Shown: one piece after another, positions 44,892 through 52,906 of the stretch
Position numbering within the stretch: the stretch's first letter is position 1
Layout: the number at the start of each line of letters is the position of its first letter
Source: Candidatus Aminicenantes bacterium UBA6072
Lineage (GTDB): Bacteria; Acidobacteriota; Aminicenantia; UBA2199
Assembly (NCBI GenBank): GCA_002436105.1
Contig: DIXU01000017.1
Location: forward strand, 1 to 64,000
Direction of reading: 5' to 3'
DNA: 64,000 nucleotides
Notes under the pieces: generated by a model
The model's database searches: none
What the model was told of the DNA's origin: nothing
Seen by the model: only the letters and a program-made list of their open reading frames with translations
Program-made: the position numbers and the translations under genes

Positions 44892-45842
44892 TCAGAACAG
44901 CCGCTTCTGCTCCGGGGCTTCCCTGGCCGCCGCGGCGCGGATGACCGCAACGACCGGCCCGGCGCCGGCGGCGGGGTCCCAGGACACCGCGCCCCTGCGG
45001 ATCAGCTCCCGGTTCCCCTCGGCAGGGCAGGAGAAGCAGGCGGGCGCGGCCGCGAACACGGGGATGCCGAGCTGGAAAGCAGCCCGGGCGGCGTTGAAGG
45101 AGCCGCTCATGCGCCGGTCGGCGTCGCGCTCGGGACCGGAGATGACCACGACCAGCGCGTCGGAGAGGGCGGCGACGATCCGGTTGCGCGCCATGGCCTG
45201 GAAGGCGGCCCACCTGGCGTCAGGGGCGAACTGGGAGACCACCAGGATGTTGTCCACCGCCAGATGCTCCTGCAGCTCGGGCCGGGTCTGGAAACGGTGC
45301 AGCCCCTCGGCCAAGACCAGGGTGGTCGTGCCGCCGGCGCGCAGGGCGGCCGCGTGGGCGGCGCTGTCGATCCCGGCGGCATAGCCCGAGACGACATTGG
45401 CTCCCCGCGCGGCCAGTCCGGCGGCCAGGGCAGCGGCGGCCGCCAGGGCATCCTCCCCGGCCTGGCGCTTGCCAACGATCGCCGCACCCGGTTGCTCCAG
45501 CAGGGCGACGTTGCCCCTCACGTACAGCAGCGCCGGCAGGGCGAGCTTTTCCTCCAGGATCCTGAGCCGTCGCGGGAAGTCGGGATGGAGAGGGTGCAGC
45601 AGGGTCACCTCCCGCCCGGGGAAACTCTCTCCGCCATCGCGCTCATGGAGAGTAAGATCGGGAATGGCGAAGCCCGCCCGGCTCACTCCCAGCGCTTCGC
45701 CCAGTTTTTCGGGGTGCTCGACAAGCCAGGAGGCCGCCAGACCCCTGCCTTCCAGGAAGGCGGCGATGCGCCACAGCGCCCTGGGCCCCAGCCCCCTGAC
45801 GGCGGCCAAAGCGCGCCAGGCCCGGCCTTCGGGGGTGTTCAT
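44892..45842 (-). CDS. dprA: DprA/Smf-like DNA-processing protein
   Basis: A 316-residue protein with an N-terminal helical segment and a Rossmann-like DprA fold. Family landmarks: HPDFPRRLRILEEKLALPALLYVRGN, AAIVGKRQAGEDA, VVSGYAAGIDSAAHAAAL, MARNRIVAALSDALVVV and GIPVFAAAPACF (each abbreviated). The usual G-T/S-R-x-A-S-x-Y-G is changed to GKRQAGEDA, and the winged-helix C-terminus is missing, so it is a divergent member. DprA loads RecA on incoming ssDNA in transformation. ATG 45842 overlaps the comF-like stop (ATGA). Natural competence is suggested, not proven. Confidence 0.75.
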   Translation of the reverse strand: MNTPEGRAWRALAAVRGLGPRALWRIAAFLEGRGLAASWLVEHPEKLGEALGVSRAGFAIPDLTLHERDGGESFPGREVTLLHPLHPDFPRRLRILEEKLALPALLYVRGNVALLEQPGAAIVGKRQAGEDALAAAAALAAGLAARGANVVSGYAAGIDSAAHAAALRAGGTTTLVLAEGLHRFQTRPELQEHLAVDNILVVSQFAPDARWAAFQAMARNRIVAALSDALVVVISGPERDADRRMSGSFNAARAAFQLGIPVFAAAPACFSCPAEGNRELIRRGAVSWDPAAGAGPVVAVIRAAAAREAPEQKRLF

Positions 45843-46435
45843 GACCTCGACCGCGTGTACGTCGCGGTGAGCACCGACACGCTGCCGGCCCGGCCGGCGA
45901 AGAGCAGGACGGCGGTCGCCGCCTTCAGAGTCTCGCCCGAGCGAAAGAGGTCGTCGAAAAGCAGCAAGTGCATGCCGGCGTAGCGTTGGTCGGCGACGGC
46001 AAAGGCTCCGTCCAGCTCCGAGCGGCGCTCGCGCGTATCCTCCATGTTCTTCAGCGCCGGCGTGGCCTTGGCCTTCAGCAGGTAGTCGTCGGGGGCGGGC
46101 AGGGAGAGCCCGGCGCCGATGGCCACCGCCAGCTCCGCGACGGGCTGGAATGCGCGATCCATGTTCGACGGCGGCACCGGCAGCACGGCGCGGATGCCGG
46201 CGAACTCGAGCCGGTTGCGGACGAAATCCGCCGCGGCGCGGGCGATGGGCTCGAGCTGGCCCCGATCCAGGCGGTATTTCAGGCGGTAGAGCGCCTCGCC
46301 GATCTCGCTGCGCTCGGTCGCGAAACGGTCGTACTTCGAGCGTTCGCCGTCCCCCGAGCGGCTGCTGAGCGTGTGCCGGTCGAGGGCCCAGCCATGGGCC
46401 CAGTTGCCGTAGATCGGTTTGGGATTCAGTTCCAT
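45839..46435 (-). CDS. ComF-like phosphoribosyltransferase-fold protein
   Basis: A 198-residue protein whose C-terminal half has the PRPP-binding loop of type I phosphoribosyltransferases, LLLFDDLFRSGETLKAA (about 160-176), and IRAVLPVPPSN, as in ComF. The N-terminal zinc-finger cysteines of ComF are absent. Genome context (coupled to dprA) supports a DNA-uptake or recombination role. ATG 46435 is chosen at MELNPKPIYGNW. A promoter lies just upstream. Confidence 0.75.
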   Translation of the reverse strand: MELNPKPIYGNWAHGWALDRHTLSSRSGDGERSKYDRFATERSEIGEALYRLKYRLDRGQLEPIARAAADFVRNRLEFAGIRAVLPVPPSNMDRAFQPVAELAVAIGAGLSLPAPDDYLLKAKATPALKNMEDTRERRSELDGAFAVADQRYAGMHLLLFDDLFRSGETLKAATAVLLFAGRAGSVSVLTATYTRSRS

Positions 46436-46452
46436 CTTGTCGCCAGGGATAC

Positions 46453-46481
46453 ATGATAATGGAATCGCTGCCGGGTGACAA
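46453..46481 (-). promoter_or_regulatory. Sigma-70-type promoter of the comF-dprA pair
   Basis: Minus strand: -35 TTGTCA (46481-46476), 17-base spacer, -10 TATCAT (46458-46453), 18 bases before the start codon. Confidence 0.65.
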
Positions 46482-46603
46482 GCGAGGGGGAACGGAAAGG
46501 AGAAGGCGATCGGTGCGAGGCGCAGGGCGACCGGTTCAGGGCCAGGGGGAAACATGGTCATGGCGGAAGGATGGAGGCGATTGGAAAAGACAAGCCAGGC
46601 CGG

Positions 46604-46912
46604 CTAATCTTCCAGCTGCACCTTGATTCCGCCGGTGATCGTTGTTACCAGGTTGAACAGGGCCGCGCCGATGAGGCCGGTGACAAAGCCGATCACGGCG
46701 TACATGACGGGCAGGATGATCAGCGCCGCCATGCCCAGGCCGGCACCGAAGGCGGGCAGGGCTTCGCTTCCTTCGATGAAGCGGCCGGCGAAAGCCTGCC
46801 AGAGGAAGCCGAAAAAGGCGATCATGACGCCGACCAGCAGGCCGACCATGGCCAGCAGCACGGTCTGGAACTTGGCGAACGACAGCACGTCGATCTTCTT
46901 CAATGTCTTCAT
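46604..46912 (-). CDS. Small two-helix membrane protein (DUF3566-like)
   Basis: A 102-residue protein with MKTLKKIDVLSFAKFQTVLL at the N-terminus, two long hydrophobic segments (about 17-42 and 57-90) and a short polar end. The pattern resembles DUF3566-type membrane proteins of unknown function. GAGGAGG precedes the ATG. Confidence 0.65.
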   Translation of the reverse strand: MKTLKKIDVLSFAKFQTVLLAMVGLLVGVMIAFFGFLWQAFAGRFIEGSEALPAFGAGLGMAALIILPVMYAVIGFVTGLIGAALFNLVTTITGGIKVQLED

Positions 46913-47040
46913 TTCAATTCCTCCTCGATGAAGTGAAACAAAAGGACCGCGGCGGCGTACGGCGAAGCGGATATCGCGAACGACTTCGGGGAAAATGACT
47001 GCGGCCGTTCGCCGGGTTCATTTCGCTGCGGCATGGAACC

Positions 47041-47757
47041 TCATTTTACAAAGCGATTGAAGGCCCGTTCTGCCCCGATGGTCGTCGCCGGGCCGTGGCC
47101 GGGAAGAACCCGGGTCAGCGGGGGCAAAGGCAGGAGGCGCTTGCGGATACTGTCGATTTCCAGCTGCAGGCTCGCCCGGCGCTGCCGGGGCGTACCGCCG
47201 TGGCCCTTGCCGATGCCACCGGCAAAAAGGGTATCGCCGGAAAATAGTATGTTTCCCATCCTGAGGCAGACGCTCCCCGGTGAATGCCCGGGCGTGCGGA
47301 TGATCTCGACCTCCAGCCCGCCCAGCCGCAGGCGGCCATCCTCGGGATAATCGCTGAAAACGATCGCCGGGCCGGTGGTTTTCGCCGCCAGGGAGTGGTC
47401 GGCGCGGTGCAGGTAAAAAATTGTCTCCAGCCTGGCGGCGATGTAGGCGTTGCCGCCGACATGGTCGAAATGGCCGTGGGTGTTCAGGACGGCCAGCACG
47501 CGGAGCCCCTGCTTCTGGACGAAGTCCAGCAGCCCCGGGGCGGGGGCGCCGGGATCGATGACCAGCGCCTGCCTTGTGCCGGGGTCCCAGGCCAGGTAGC
47601 AGTTCATCTCCCAGCCGCCGTCCAGGGGCAGGGCAAAGGCCTTGACTTGCGGGCCGGCCGCCGCTTCCTCGAAGAACCCGAGAGCGGGGTCGGTTTGGGC
47701 CGCGAGGCCCGCTTCCAGGAAGCCCAGGAGCGGAACGATCCACAATAACCGCATCAT
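47041..47757 (-). CDS. Exported metallo-beta-lactamase-fold hydrolase (glyoxalase II-like)
   Basis: A 238-residue MBL-fold enzyme with a signal peptide (about 1-20). Zinc motifs: NTHGHFDHVGG (HxHxDH), a second His in RTPGHSPGSVCL, and FSGDTLF with the bridging Asp; the final His is in VLPGHGPAT. Sequence is closest to the glyoxalase II/YcbL group (hydroxyacylglutathione hydrolase-like), but export to the periplasm is unusual for that role, so substrate is open. Starts at ATGATG 47757; ribosome site weak. Confidence 0.85.
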   Translation of the reverse strand: MMRLLWIVPLLGFLEAGLAAQTDPALGFFEEAAAGPQVKAFALPLDGGWEMNCYLAWDPGTRQALVIDPGAPAPGLLDFVQKQGLRVLAVLNTHGHFDHVGGNAYIAARLETIFYLHRADHSLAAKTTGPAIVFSDYPEDGRLRLGGLEVEIIRTPGHSPGSVCLRMGNILFSGDTLFAGGIGKGHGGTPRQRRASLQLEIDSIRKRLLPLPPLTRVLPGHGPATTIGAERAFNRFVK

Positions 47758-47960
47758 GGCAGGTATGTACCACGGCGGCGCCCGGTTGTCAAAAAATGGA
47801 ATCGACCGGGCACTTGAAAAACGACCCATGAATCGTGAGGCGATATTTTGGCCGAGCTGTTGTCCGTTTCTGTGCACTTCCGCTTTTGACCTTTCACCAT
47901 GCTGGCTGCCGTCCACCGCCGGCCATGCGCTGCAAGCCAGGCTCGAATCTTCCCGGTCCG

Positions 47961-47989
47961 TTGCATTTTCATCCCCGTCCTCCTACAAT
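47961..47989 (+). promoter_or_regulatory. Promoter of the YtxH-like gene, leaderless
   Basis: -35 TTGCAT (47961-47966), 17-base spacer, -10 TACAAT (47984-47989). The ATG at 47996 is at the predicted transcription start, and no ribosome site exists. Confidence 0.65.
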
Positions 47990-47995
47990 ACAGCC

Positions 47996-48211
47996 ATGGA
48001 CGAAAACAACAAGAACTTCTTCTGGGGCGTGCTCCTCGGCGCCGTGGCGGCGGCTTTGGCCGGAGCCGTGGCATTGTCCAGATCGTTCCGCGGGTCCAAG
48101 GACGGCGCGAAGACATTCGCGCCTGCCGCAGGGAGAAAAGGCGGGCCGGCTCCGCGCCGTTCCAGGTCGTCAACGGGCCCGGCGAAAAAAAACGTCCGCC
48201 GCAAGGCCTAG
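47996..48211 (+). CDS. Small YtxH-like membrane protein with basic tail
   Basis: A 71-residue protein: polar start (MDENNKNFFWG), one hydrophobic Gly/Ala helix (about 10-28; VLLGAVAAALAGAVAL), then a Lys/Arg/Ser-rich tail (PAPRRSRSSTGPAKKNVRRKA). The layout resembles YtxH-domain proteins. The tail might bind nucleic acid or polyanions. Its start codon coincides with the predicted transcription start. Confidence 0.6.
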   Translation: MDENNKNFFWGVLLGAVAAALAGAVALSRSFRGSKDGAKTFAPAAGRKGGPAPRRSRSSTGPAKKNVRRKA

Positions 48212-48345
48212 CCGGAAAGCACCGCAACGGCCGGGCGGCGGGATAATTTCATTCAAAAAACTCTGACCGTCATTAACCCTTTGGCCGCCGGGGCCGTATT
48301 ATGGACAATGGCTCCGAAAACCACATCACTTCTTGGAGGACACCC

Positions 48346-51300
48346 ATGAGACCATCCATCAACAAGGCCCTGAGATCATTCTGCGCTGCGTTCCTTTTCG
48401 CCTGGATCCTGGGGGCGCTGCCGCTCCCGGCGCAGGACCAGCCCCTGTGGCTGCGTTACCCGGCGATCTCCCCCGACGGTTCCAGCATTCTCTTCTGCTA
48501 CCAGGGCGACATCTACAAGGTGCCCGCCGCCGGCGGCCAGGCCGTGCCCCTGACCATCGGCGAATCCCACGAGTTCGCCCCGGTCTGGAGCCACGACGGC
48601 CGAACCATCGCCTTCGCCTCCGACCGCCACGGCAGCTTCGACGTCTTCGTCGTTTCCGCCGCCGGCGGCGAAGCCCGGCGCCTGACCTTTCATTCGCGCA
48701 ACGATATCCCCAGCGGCTTCAGCGCCGACGACCGGAGCGTCCTTTTCAACCAGGTGCGCAAGGACCTGGCCAGCGACGCCCAGTTCCCGACCCCGGCCCT
48801 GCCGGAGCTCTACAGCGTCCCGGTGCAGGGCGGCGAGATCGCGCTGGTCCTGACCCACGCGGCGATCGCGGCCAAGGTCAGCCCGGACGGCAACAGGATC
48901 ATCTACCACGACCAGAAGGGCTACGAAAGCGACTGGCGCAAGCATCACACATCCGCCGTGACCCGCGACATCTGGGTCCATGACCTGAAGGCCAACAAGT
49001 ATACCCGACTCACCTCGTTCAATGGCGAGGACCGCAATCCCGTGTTCGCCGCCAACGGCGACGATTTCTACTACCTGAGCGAGCAGAGCGGATCGTTCAA
49101 CATCCGCAGGAGCTCGCTGAGCAAGCCGGCGGAATCCCTCGCCCTGACCCACTTCACGAAAAATCCCGTCCGCTTCCTGAGCCGCGCCGATACCGGCCGC
49201 CTCTGCTTCGGGTATGACGGCGAGATCTACACCCTCGATGCCGGGGCCATGCCGCACCGGGTCGACGTGCGCATCGCGCAGGACGGCCGGCAGGTCCTGG
49301 CCAAGCCCGTTCCGGTCGCCGGCGGCATCACGCAGATGCGCCTTTCGCCCAACGGCAAGGAGATCGCCTACGTCTTCCGCGGCGAGATCTTCGTCGGCAG
49401 CGTCGAGGGCGGCGTCGGCAAGCGCATCACCCATACTCCCGGGCAGGAGCGCAGCGTGAGCTTCAGCCCCGACGGCCGCAGCCTGGTCTACGCGGCCGAG
49501 CGCGACAACAACTGGAACGTTTACACCACCTCGATCGCGCGCAAGGAAGAGCCGTACTTTTACGCCGCCACCCTCCTCAAGGAGGAGCCGCTGGTGGCGA
49601 CCGCGGCCGAGGAGTTCCAGCCCGAGTTCTCGCCCGATGGCAAGGAGGTGGCCTACATCGAGGACCGGGTCGTGCTCAGGGTGATCAACCTGGCCTCGCG
49701 GCAGACGCGGACGATCCTGCCCGCCGAGCACAACTATTCCTATGCCGACGGCGACCAGGACTATGCCTGGAGCCCCGACGGCAAGTGGTTCCTGGTGCAG
49801 TTCGGCTACGTCCGCCTGTTCACCGCCCAGGTCGGGCTGGTCGCCAGCGACGGCAAGGGACAGGTCGTCAACCTGACCCGGAGCGGCTTTGACAGCATCG
49901 GCGCCCGCTGGGGCATGGACGGCGCCATGATGTTCTACGGCTCCACGCGCGACGGCGCGGCCAATGTTTCCGGCTCGCCGGTGACCTACGACATCTACGG
50001 CATGTTCTTTACCCGCGAGGCCCATGACCGCTTCCTGCTCTCCAAGCCCGATTTCGCCCTGCTGAAGGAACAGGAGGACAAGGTCGCGAAGGACAAGGAG
50101 AAAGCCGGGGACAAAAAGGCGGCGACCGCCCGGGACGAGCCGAAGAAGGACATCGTCATCGAGCTGGCGGGCCTGGACCAGCGCAAGGTCCGGTTCACCG
50201 TCCGTTCCGCCGATATCGCCGGCGCCGCGCTCAGCCGGGACGGAGAGAAGCTCTTCTACCTGGCCCGGTTCGAGAAGGGCTACGACCTGTGGCAGGCCGA
50301 GCTGCGTGCGAAAGAGACTAAGCTTTTGACCAAGCTCAACGCCGAGCGGGCGGCCATGGAACTTAGCGCCGACGGCAAGGCCCTGTTCGTGCTGGCCGAA
50401 GGCAGGGTCAGCAAGATCGACCCCGAGAGCGGCAAGGCCGAGCCCGTCGCCATCGGCAATGAAATGTTCCTCGATGCCGGCGCCGAAAAGGCCTACATGT
50501 TCGATCACATGTGGCGGCAGATCCGGCAGAAGTTCCTGGTCGCCGACCTCTACGGCGCCGACTGGGATTTCTACCATGCGACCTATCGCAAGTTCCTCCC
50601 CTTCATCAACAACAACTACGACTATGCCGAGATGGTCAGCGAGATGCTCGGAGAGCTGAACGCCTCACACACCGGATGCTACTACTCCCCGCCGCGCGCG
50701 CCCGAGGCCGATGCCACCGCCTCCCTGGGATTTTTCCGCGACTACGTCCACGCGAGCCCGGGCATCCGCATCGCGGAGATCCTGCCCGGCGGCCCGCTCG
50801 ACAAGGCCGCCCTGCGCATCCGCGCCGGCCACGTGATCGAGAAGATCGACGGCGCGGCCCTGGACGGCAGCTTTGACCACGACCGGCTGTTGAACCGCAA
50901 GGCCGGCCAGCTCACCCTGCTCTCGGTGTTCGATCCGGCCGCGAAGCAGCGCTGGGAAGAGACGGTCAAGCCCATTGCCCTGAACGAGGAGGCGCCGCTG
51001 GTGTACCGCCGCTGGGTGCGCGCCCGCCGCGCCGAAGTCGAGCGTCTCTCCGGCGGCCGCATCGGCTACGTCCACGTGCGCGGCATGAACGACGCCAGCA
51101 TGCGCACTGTGATCGAGGAGGTGCTCGGCCTGAGCATCGACAAGGAAGCACTGATCGTCGACACGCGCTTCAACGGCGGCGGCAACCTCCATGACCAGCT
51201 GGCCGACTTCCTCGCCGGCAGGAAGGTCTTCGACATCGTCCCCCGCGGCCAGCTCGTCGGCTACGAACCCTACGACAAGTGGATCAAGCCCTCCATCGTC

Positions 51301-51609
51301 GTGATGGGAGAGGGCAATTACTCCGACGCCCACCTGTTCCCGGTGGAATACAAGATCCGCGGCATCGGCAAGACGCTGGGAATGCCCGTGCCCGGCACGG
51401 GGACGTTCGTCTGGTGGGAACAGCAGATCGACCCGACCCTGCGCTTCGGCATCCCCCAGGGCGGCTGGCGCACCCCGGAGGGTATACTCTGCGAGAACAA
51501 CCAGCTCGAGCCCGATATCCCGGTCAGGAACGATCCCGACGTCCTGGCGCTCGGGCGCGACCAACAGATCGAGGCGGCAGTAGCAGAGCTGTTGAAAGAA
51601 AAGAAGTGA
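48346..51609 (+). CDS. Tricorn-like protease (TolB/WD propellers, PDZ, S41 peptidase)
   Basis: A 1087-residue exported protein. Signal peptide 1-27 (ending LPLPAQ). Two beta-propellers with repeated SPDG(K/R/N) blades (about 30-680), a helical segment (about 715-780), a PDZ domain (about 800-850; IRIAEILPGGPLDKAALRIRAG) and a C-terminal S41 fold (about 880-1065). VDTRFNGGGNLHDQL and GEGNYSDAHLFP contain the expected catalytic Ser (NYSDA, about residue 990). Tricorn homologues degrade oligopeptides; here the enzyme is periplasmic. TTGGAGG precedes the ATG. Confidence 0.92.
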   Translation: MRPSINKALRSFCAAFLFAWILGALPLPAQDQPLWLRYPAISPDGSSILFCYQGDIYKVPAAGGQAVPLTIGESHEFAPVWSHDGRTIAFASDRHGSFDVFVVSAAGGEARRLTFHSRNDIPSGFSADDRSVLFNQVRKDLASDAQFPTPALPELYSVPVQGGEIALVLTHAAIAAKVSPDGNRIIYHDQKGYESDWRKHHTSAVTRDIWVHDLKANKYTRLTSFNGEDRNPVFAANGDDFYYLSEQSGSFNIRRSSLSKPAESLALTHFTKNPVRFLSRADTGRLCFGYDGEIYTLDAGAMPHRVDVRIAQDGRQVLAKPVPVAGGITQMRLSPNGKEIAYVFRGEIFVGSVEGGVGKRITHTPGQERSVSFSPDGRSLVYAAERDNNWNVYTTSIARKEEPYFYAATLLKEEPLVATAAEEFQPEFSPDGKEVAYIEDRVVLRVINLASRQTRTILPAEHNYSYADGDQDYAWSPDGKWFLVQFGYVRLFTAQVGLVASDGKGQVVNLTRSGFDSIGARWGMDGAMMFYGSTRDGAANVSGSPVTYDIYGMFFTREAHDRFLLSKPDFALLKEQEDKVAKDKEKAGDKKAATARDEPKKDIVIELAGLDQRKVRFTVRSADIAGAALSRDGEKLFYLARFEKGYDLWQAELRAKETKLLTKLNAERAAMELSADGKALFVLAEGRVSKIDPESGKAEPVAIGNEMFLDAGAEKAYMFDHMWRQIRQKFLVADLYGADWDFYHATYRKFLPFINNNYDYAEMVSEMLGELNASHTGCYYSPPRAPEADATASLGFFRDYVHASPGIRIAEILPGGPLDKAALRIRAGHVIEKIDGAALDGSFDHDRLLNRKAGQLTLLSVFDPAAKQRWEETVKPIALNEEAPLVYRRWVRARRAEVERLSGGRIGYVHVRGMNDASMRTVIEEVLGLSIDKEALIVDTRFNGGGNLHDQLADFLAGRKVFDIVPRGQLVGYEPYDKWIKPSIVVMGEGNYSDAHLFPVEYKIRGIGKTLGMPVPGTGTFVWWEQQIDPTLRFGIPQGGWRTPEGILCENNQLEPDIPVRNDPDVLALGRDQQIEAAVAELLKEKK

Positions 51610-51611
51610 AG

Positions 51612-51715
51612 ACCTAAGTGACGAGTGACAAGTGACGAGGAACAGCCTGGTTCGAGTTCTTGCGGCTTTCTTCCCTTGTCCCTTGTTGCTTGGCACTTGT
51701 CACCAGGATTAGTCC
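51612..51715. repeat. GTGACGA heptamer run and relatives
   Basis: GTGACGA, GTGACAA, GTGACGA at 51619-51641, then a CCCTTGT/CCCTTGT/TGCTTGG/CACTTGT run at 51676-51702. Lies directly after the tricorn stop codon. Confidence 0.65.
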
Positions 51716-51730
51716 CGATCAGGCGCTGGG

Positions 51731-51759
51731 TTGCCAATCGTTCTGCCGCCGGCTAGAAT
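51731..51759 (+). promoter_or_regulatory. Promoter of the HExxH-protein gene, leaderless
   Basis: -35 TTGCCA (51731-51736), 17-base spacer, -10 TAGAAT (51754-51759), five bases, then ATG 51765. Confidence 0.7.
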
Positions 51760-51764
51760 GAGCC

Positions 51765-52565
51765 ATGGAAAGAAAGCCCCTGGACGGCGGCATGCTATTC
51801 TTTGATGCCCGGGACAATGAGGCGGCCGAATGGATGGGCGCCGCCGCCGAGGAGTCGCAGCGCCTGGCCCGCGAACTCTGGGGACTGGCGCCGCGGGGCG
51901 AGTTCCAGGTACACGCCATGACCTCGTGGGCCGGATTTCTCTTCGCCGCCGCTCCCGGGGCTTGGCGCCCTTGGCTGCTCCTCACCCTGCCCCTGTGGGT
52001 CTCCCGGGTCACAAAGACCTGGAGAATGGCCGGAGGCTGGACGCAGCGCTTCGGCAGCAGGGTGGCGGTGGGTGTCAAGCCGCCGCGCCTGCTTCTGGCC
52101 GCCGACCGCTCCCTGGGCAAGCGGCTTTTCCTGTCCGAGCCCGACGTGCAGGGCAAGGTGCGGCAGATCACCTGGCACGAGACGGTCCATGCCTGCTCGC
52201 TCCATCACAAGCTCCCTGCCTGGCTGAATGAGGGGCTGGCCATGTTTGCCGTCGACCGGCTCGCAGGCATGCCGACCGTCCGTCCCGAGACCCTGTCCTG
52301 GATGACAACGGCCAATGCCTCCGGCGGGCGCCGCTATCCCGCCCACTCCCATGACCGGGCCGGGACCTTTCTGCGTCTCTATGCCCAGGGATATTGGCGG
52401 GTACGTTTCCTGGAAGAGACGCGCCCGGGGCTGCTAAAGGAGCTCCTGTCGGCGAAATACGATTCAGACGAGTGGCTGCGGTCATTCGCCAAGGCCTGCG
52501 GGCTTGGTGATGGCGCCGGCTGGGCGGAAGTGGACCTGTCTGTGGCCAGGCACTTCGAGCAATAG
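51765..52565 (+). CDS. Putative gluzincin-type metallopeptidase (HExxH)
   Basis: A 266-residue protein with HETVHACS (about 142-149) and, about 20 residues later, LPAWLNEGLAMF, the HExxH...NEG(x)A arrangement of MA-clan gluzincins. One hydrophobic segment (about 52-78; WAGFLFAAAPGAWRPWLLLTLPLWV in part) may anchor it. No named family recognised. The start codon coincides with the predicted transcription start, so it is likely translated leaderless. A repeat island follows. Confidence 0.65.
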   Translation: MERKPLDGGMLFFDARDNEAAEWMGAAAEESQRLARELWGLAPRGEFQVHAMTSWAGFLFAAAPGAWRPWLLLTLPLWVSRVTKTWRMAGGWTQRFGSRVAVGVKPPRLLLAADRSLGKRLFLSEPDVQGKVRQITWHETVHACSLHHKLPAWLNEGLAMFAVDRLAGMPTVRPETLSWMTTANASGGRRYPAHSHDRAGTFLRLYAQGYWRVRFLEETRPGLLKELLSAKYDSDEWLRSFAKACGLGDGAGWAEVDLSVARHFEQ

Positions 52566-52589
52566 CACCCGGTGTGCGTCGCGCGGCTT

Positions 52590-52862
52590 AAGGCATTAGG
52601 TGGAATTCCTTTCTTCCCTTAAACCGTAAGCCTTCTACCTTAAACCGATTCCTTTCATTTCCTACTGACACTGTCACTAACATTTCCCCGGGCAGGGACT
52701 TTGACCCAAACAAAAAAGTTGAAGAGTTAAAGAGTTCAAGAGTTGAAGGGTTCAGGCAGGGCCCAATCAAGGGCTGCTAACCCATCAACCCTTCTACTCT
52801 TCTACCCATCAACAATCGCTTGTTCTTTGCTTTGAAAACCGTCGACCGTCAACCGATTTCTA
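52590..52862. repeat. Repeat island with copy B of a 250-bp dispersed element
   Basis: Inverse copy of 44513-44770. CCTTAAACCG and TTCTACC units, TGACACTGTCACTAAC, CAGGGACTTTGACCCAAAC, GAGTTAA/GAGTTCA/GAGTTGA octamers, CTTCTACTCTTCTACC and GTCGACCGTCAACCG, ending in GATTTC. It fills the gap between two convergent genes; no gene is seen in 52566-52906. Confidence 0.85.
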
Positions 52863-52906
52863 GTACAGCCAATGACGCTGATACCGTTACTGGCACTTAC
52901 TGCACG

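Noticed and set aside
44477..52770. Short frames in the two dispersed repeat copies (44477-44746 plus, 52588-52770 minus) with nearly identical translations
   Set aside because: The similarity comes from the DNA repeat itself; the peptides are repeat-derived, lack ribosome sites and vary at random positions.
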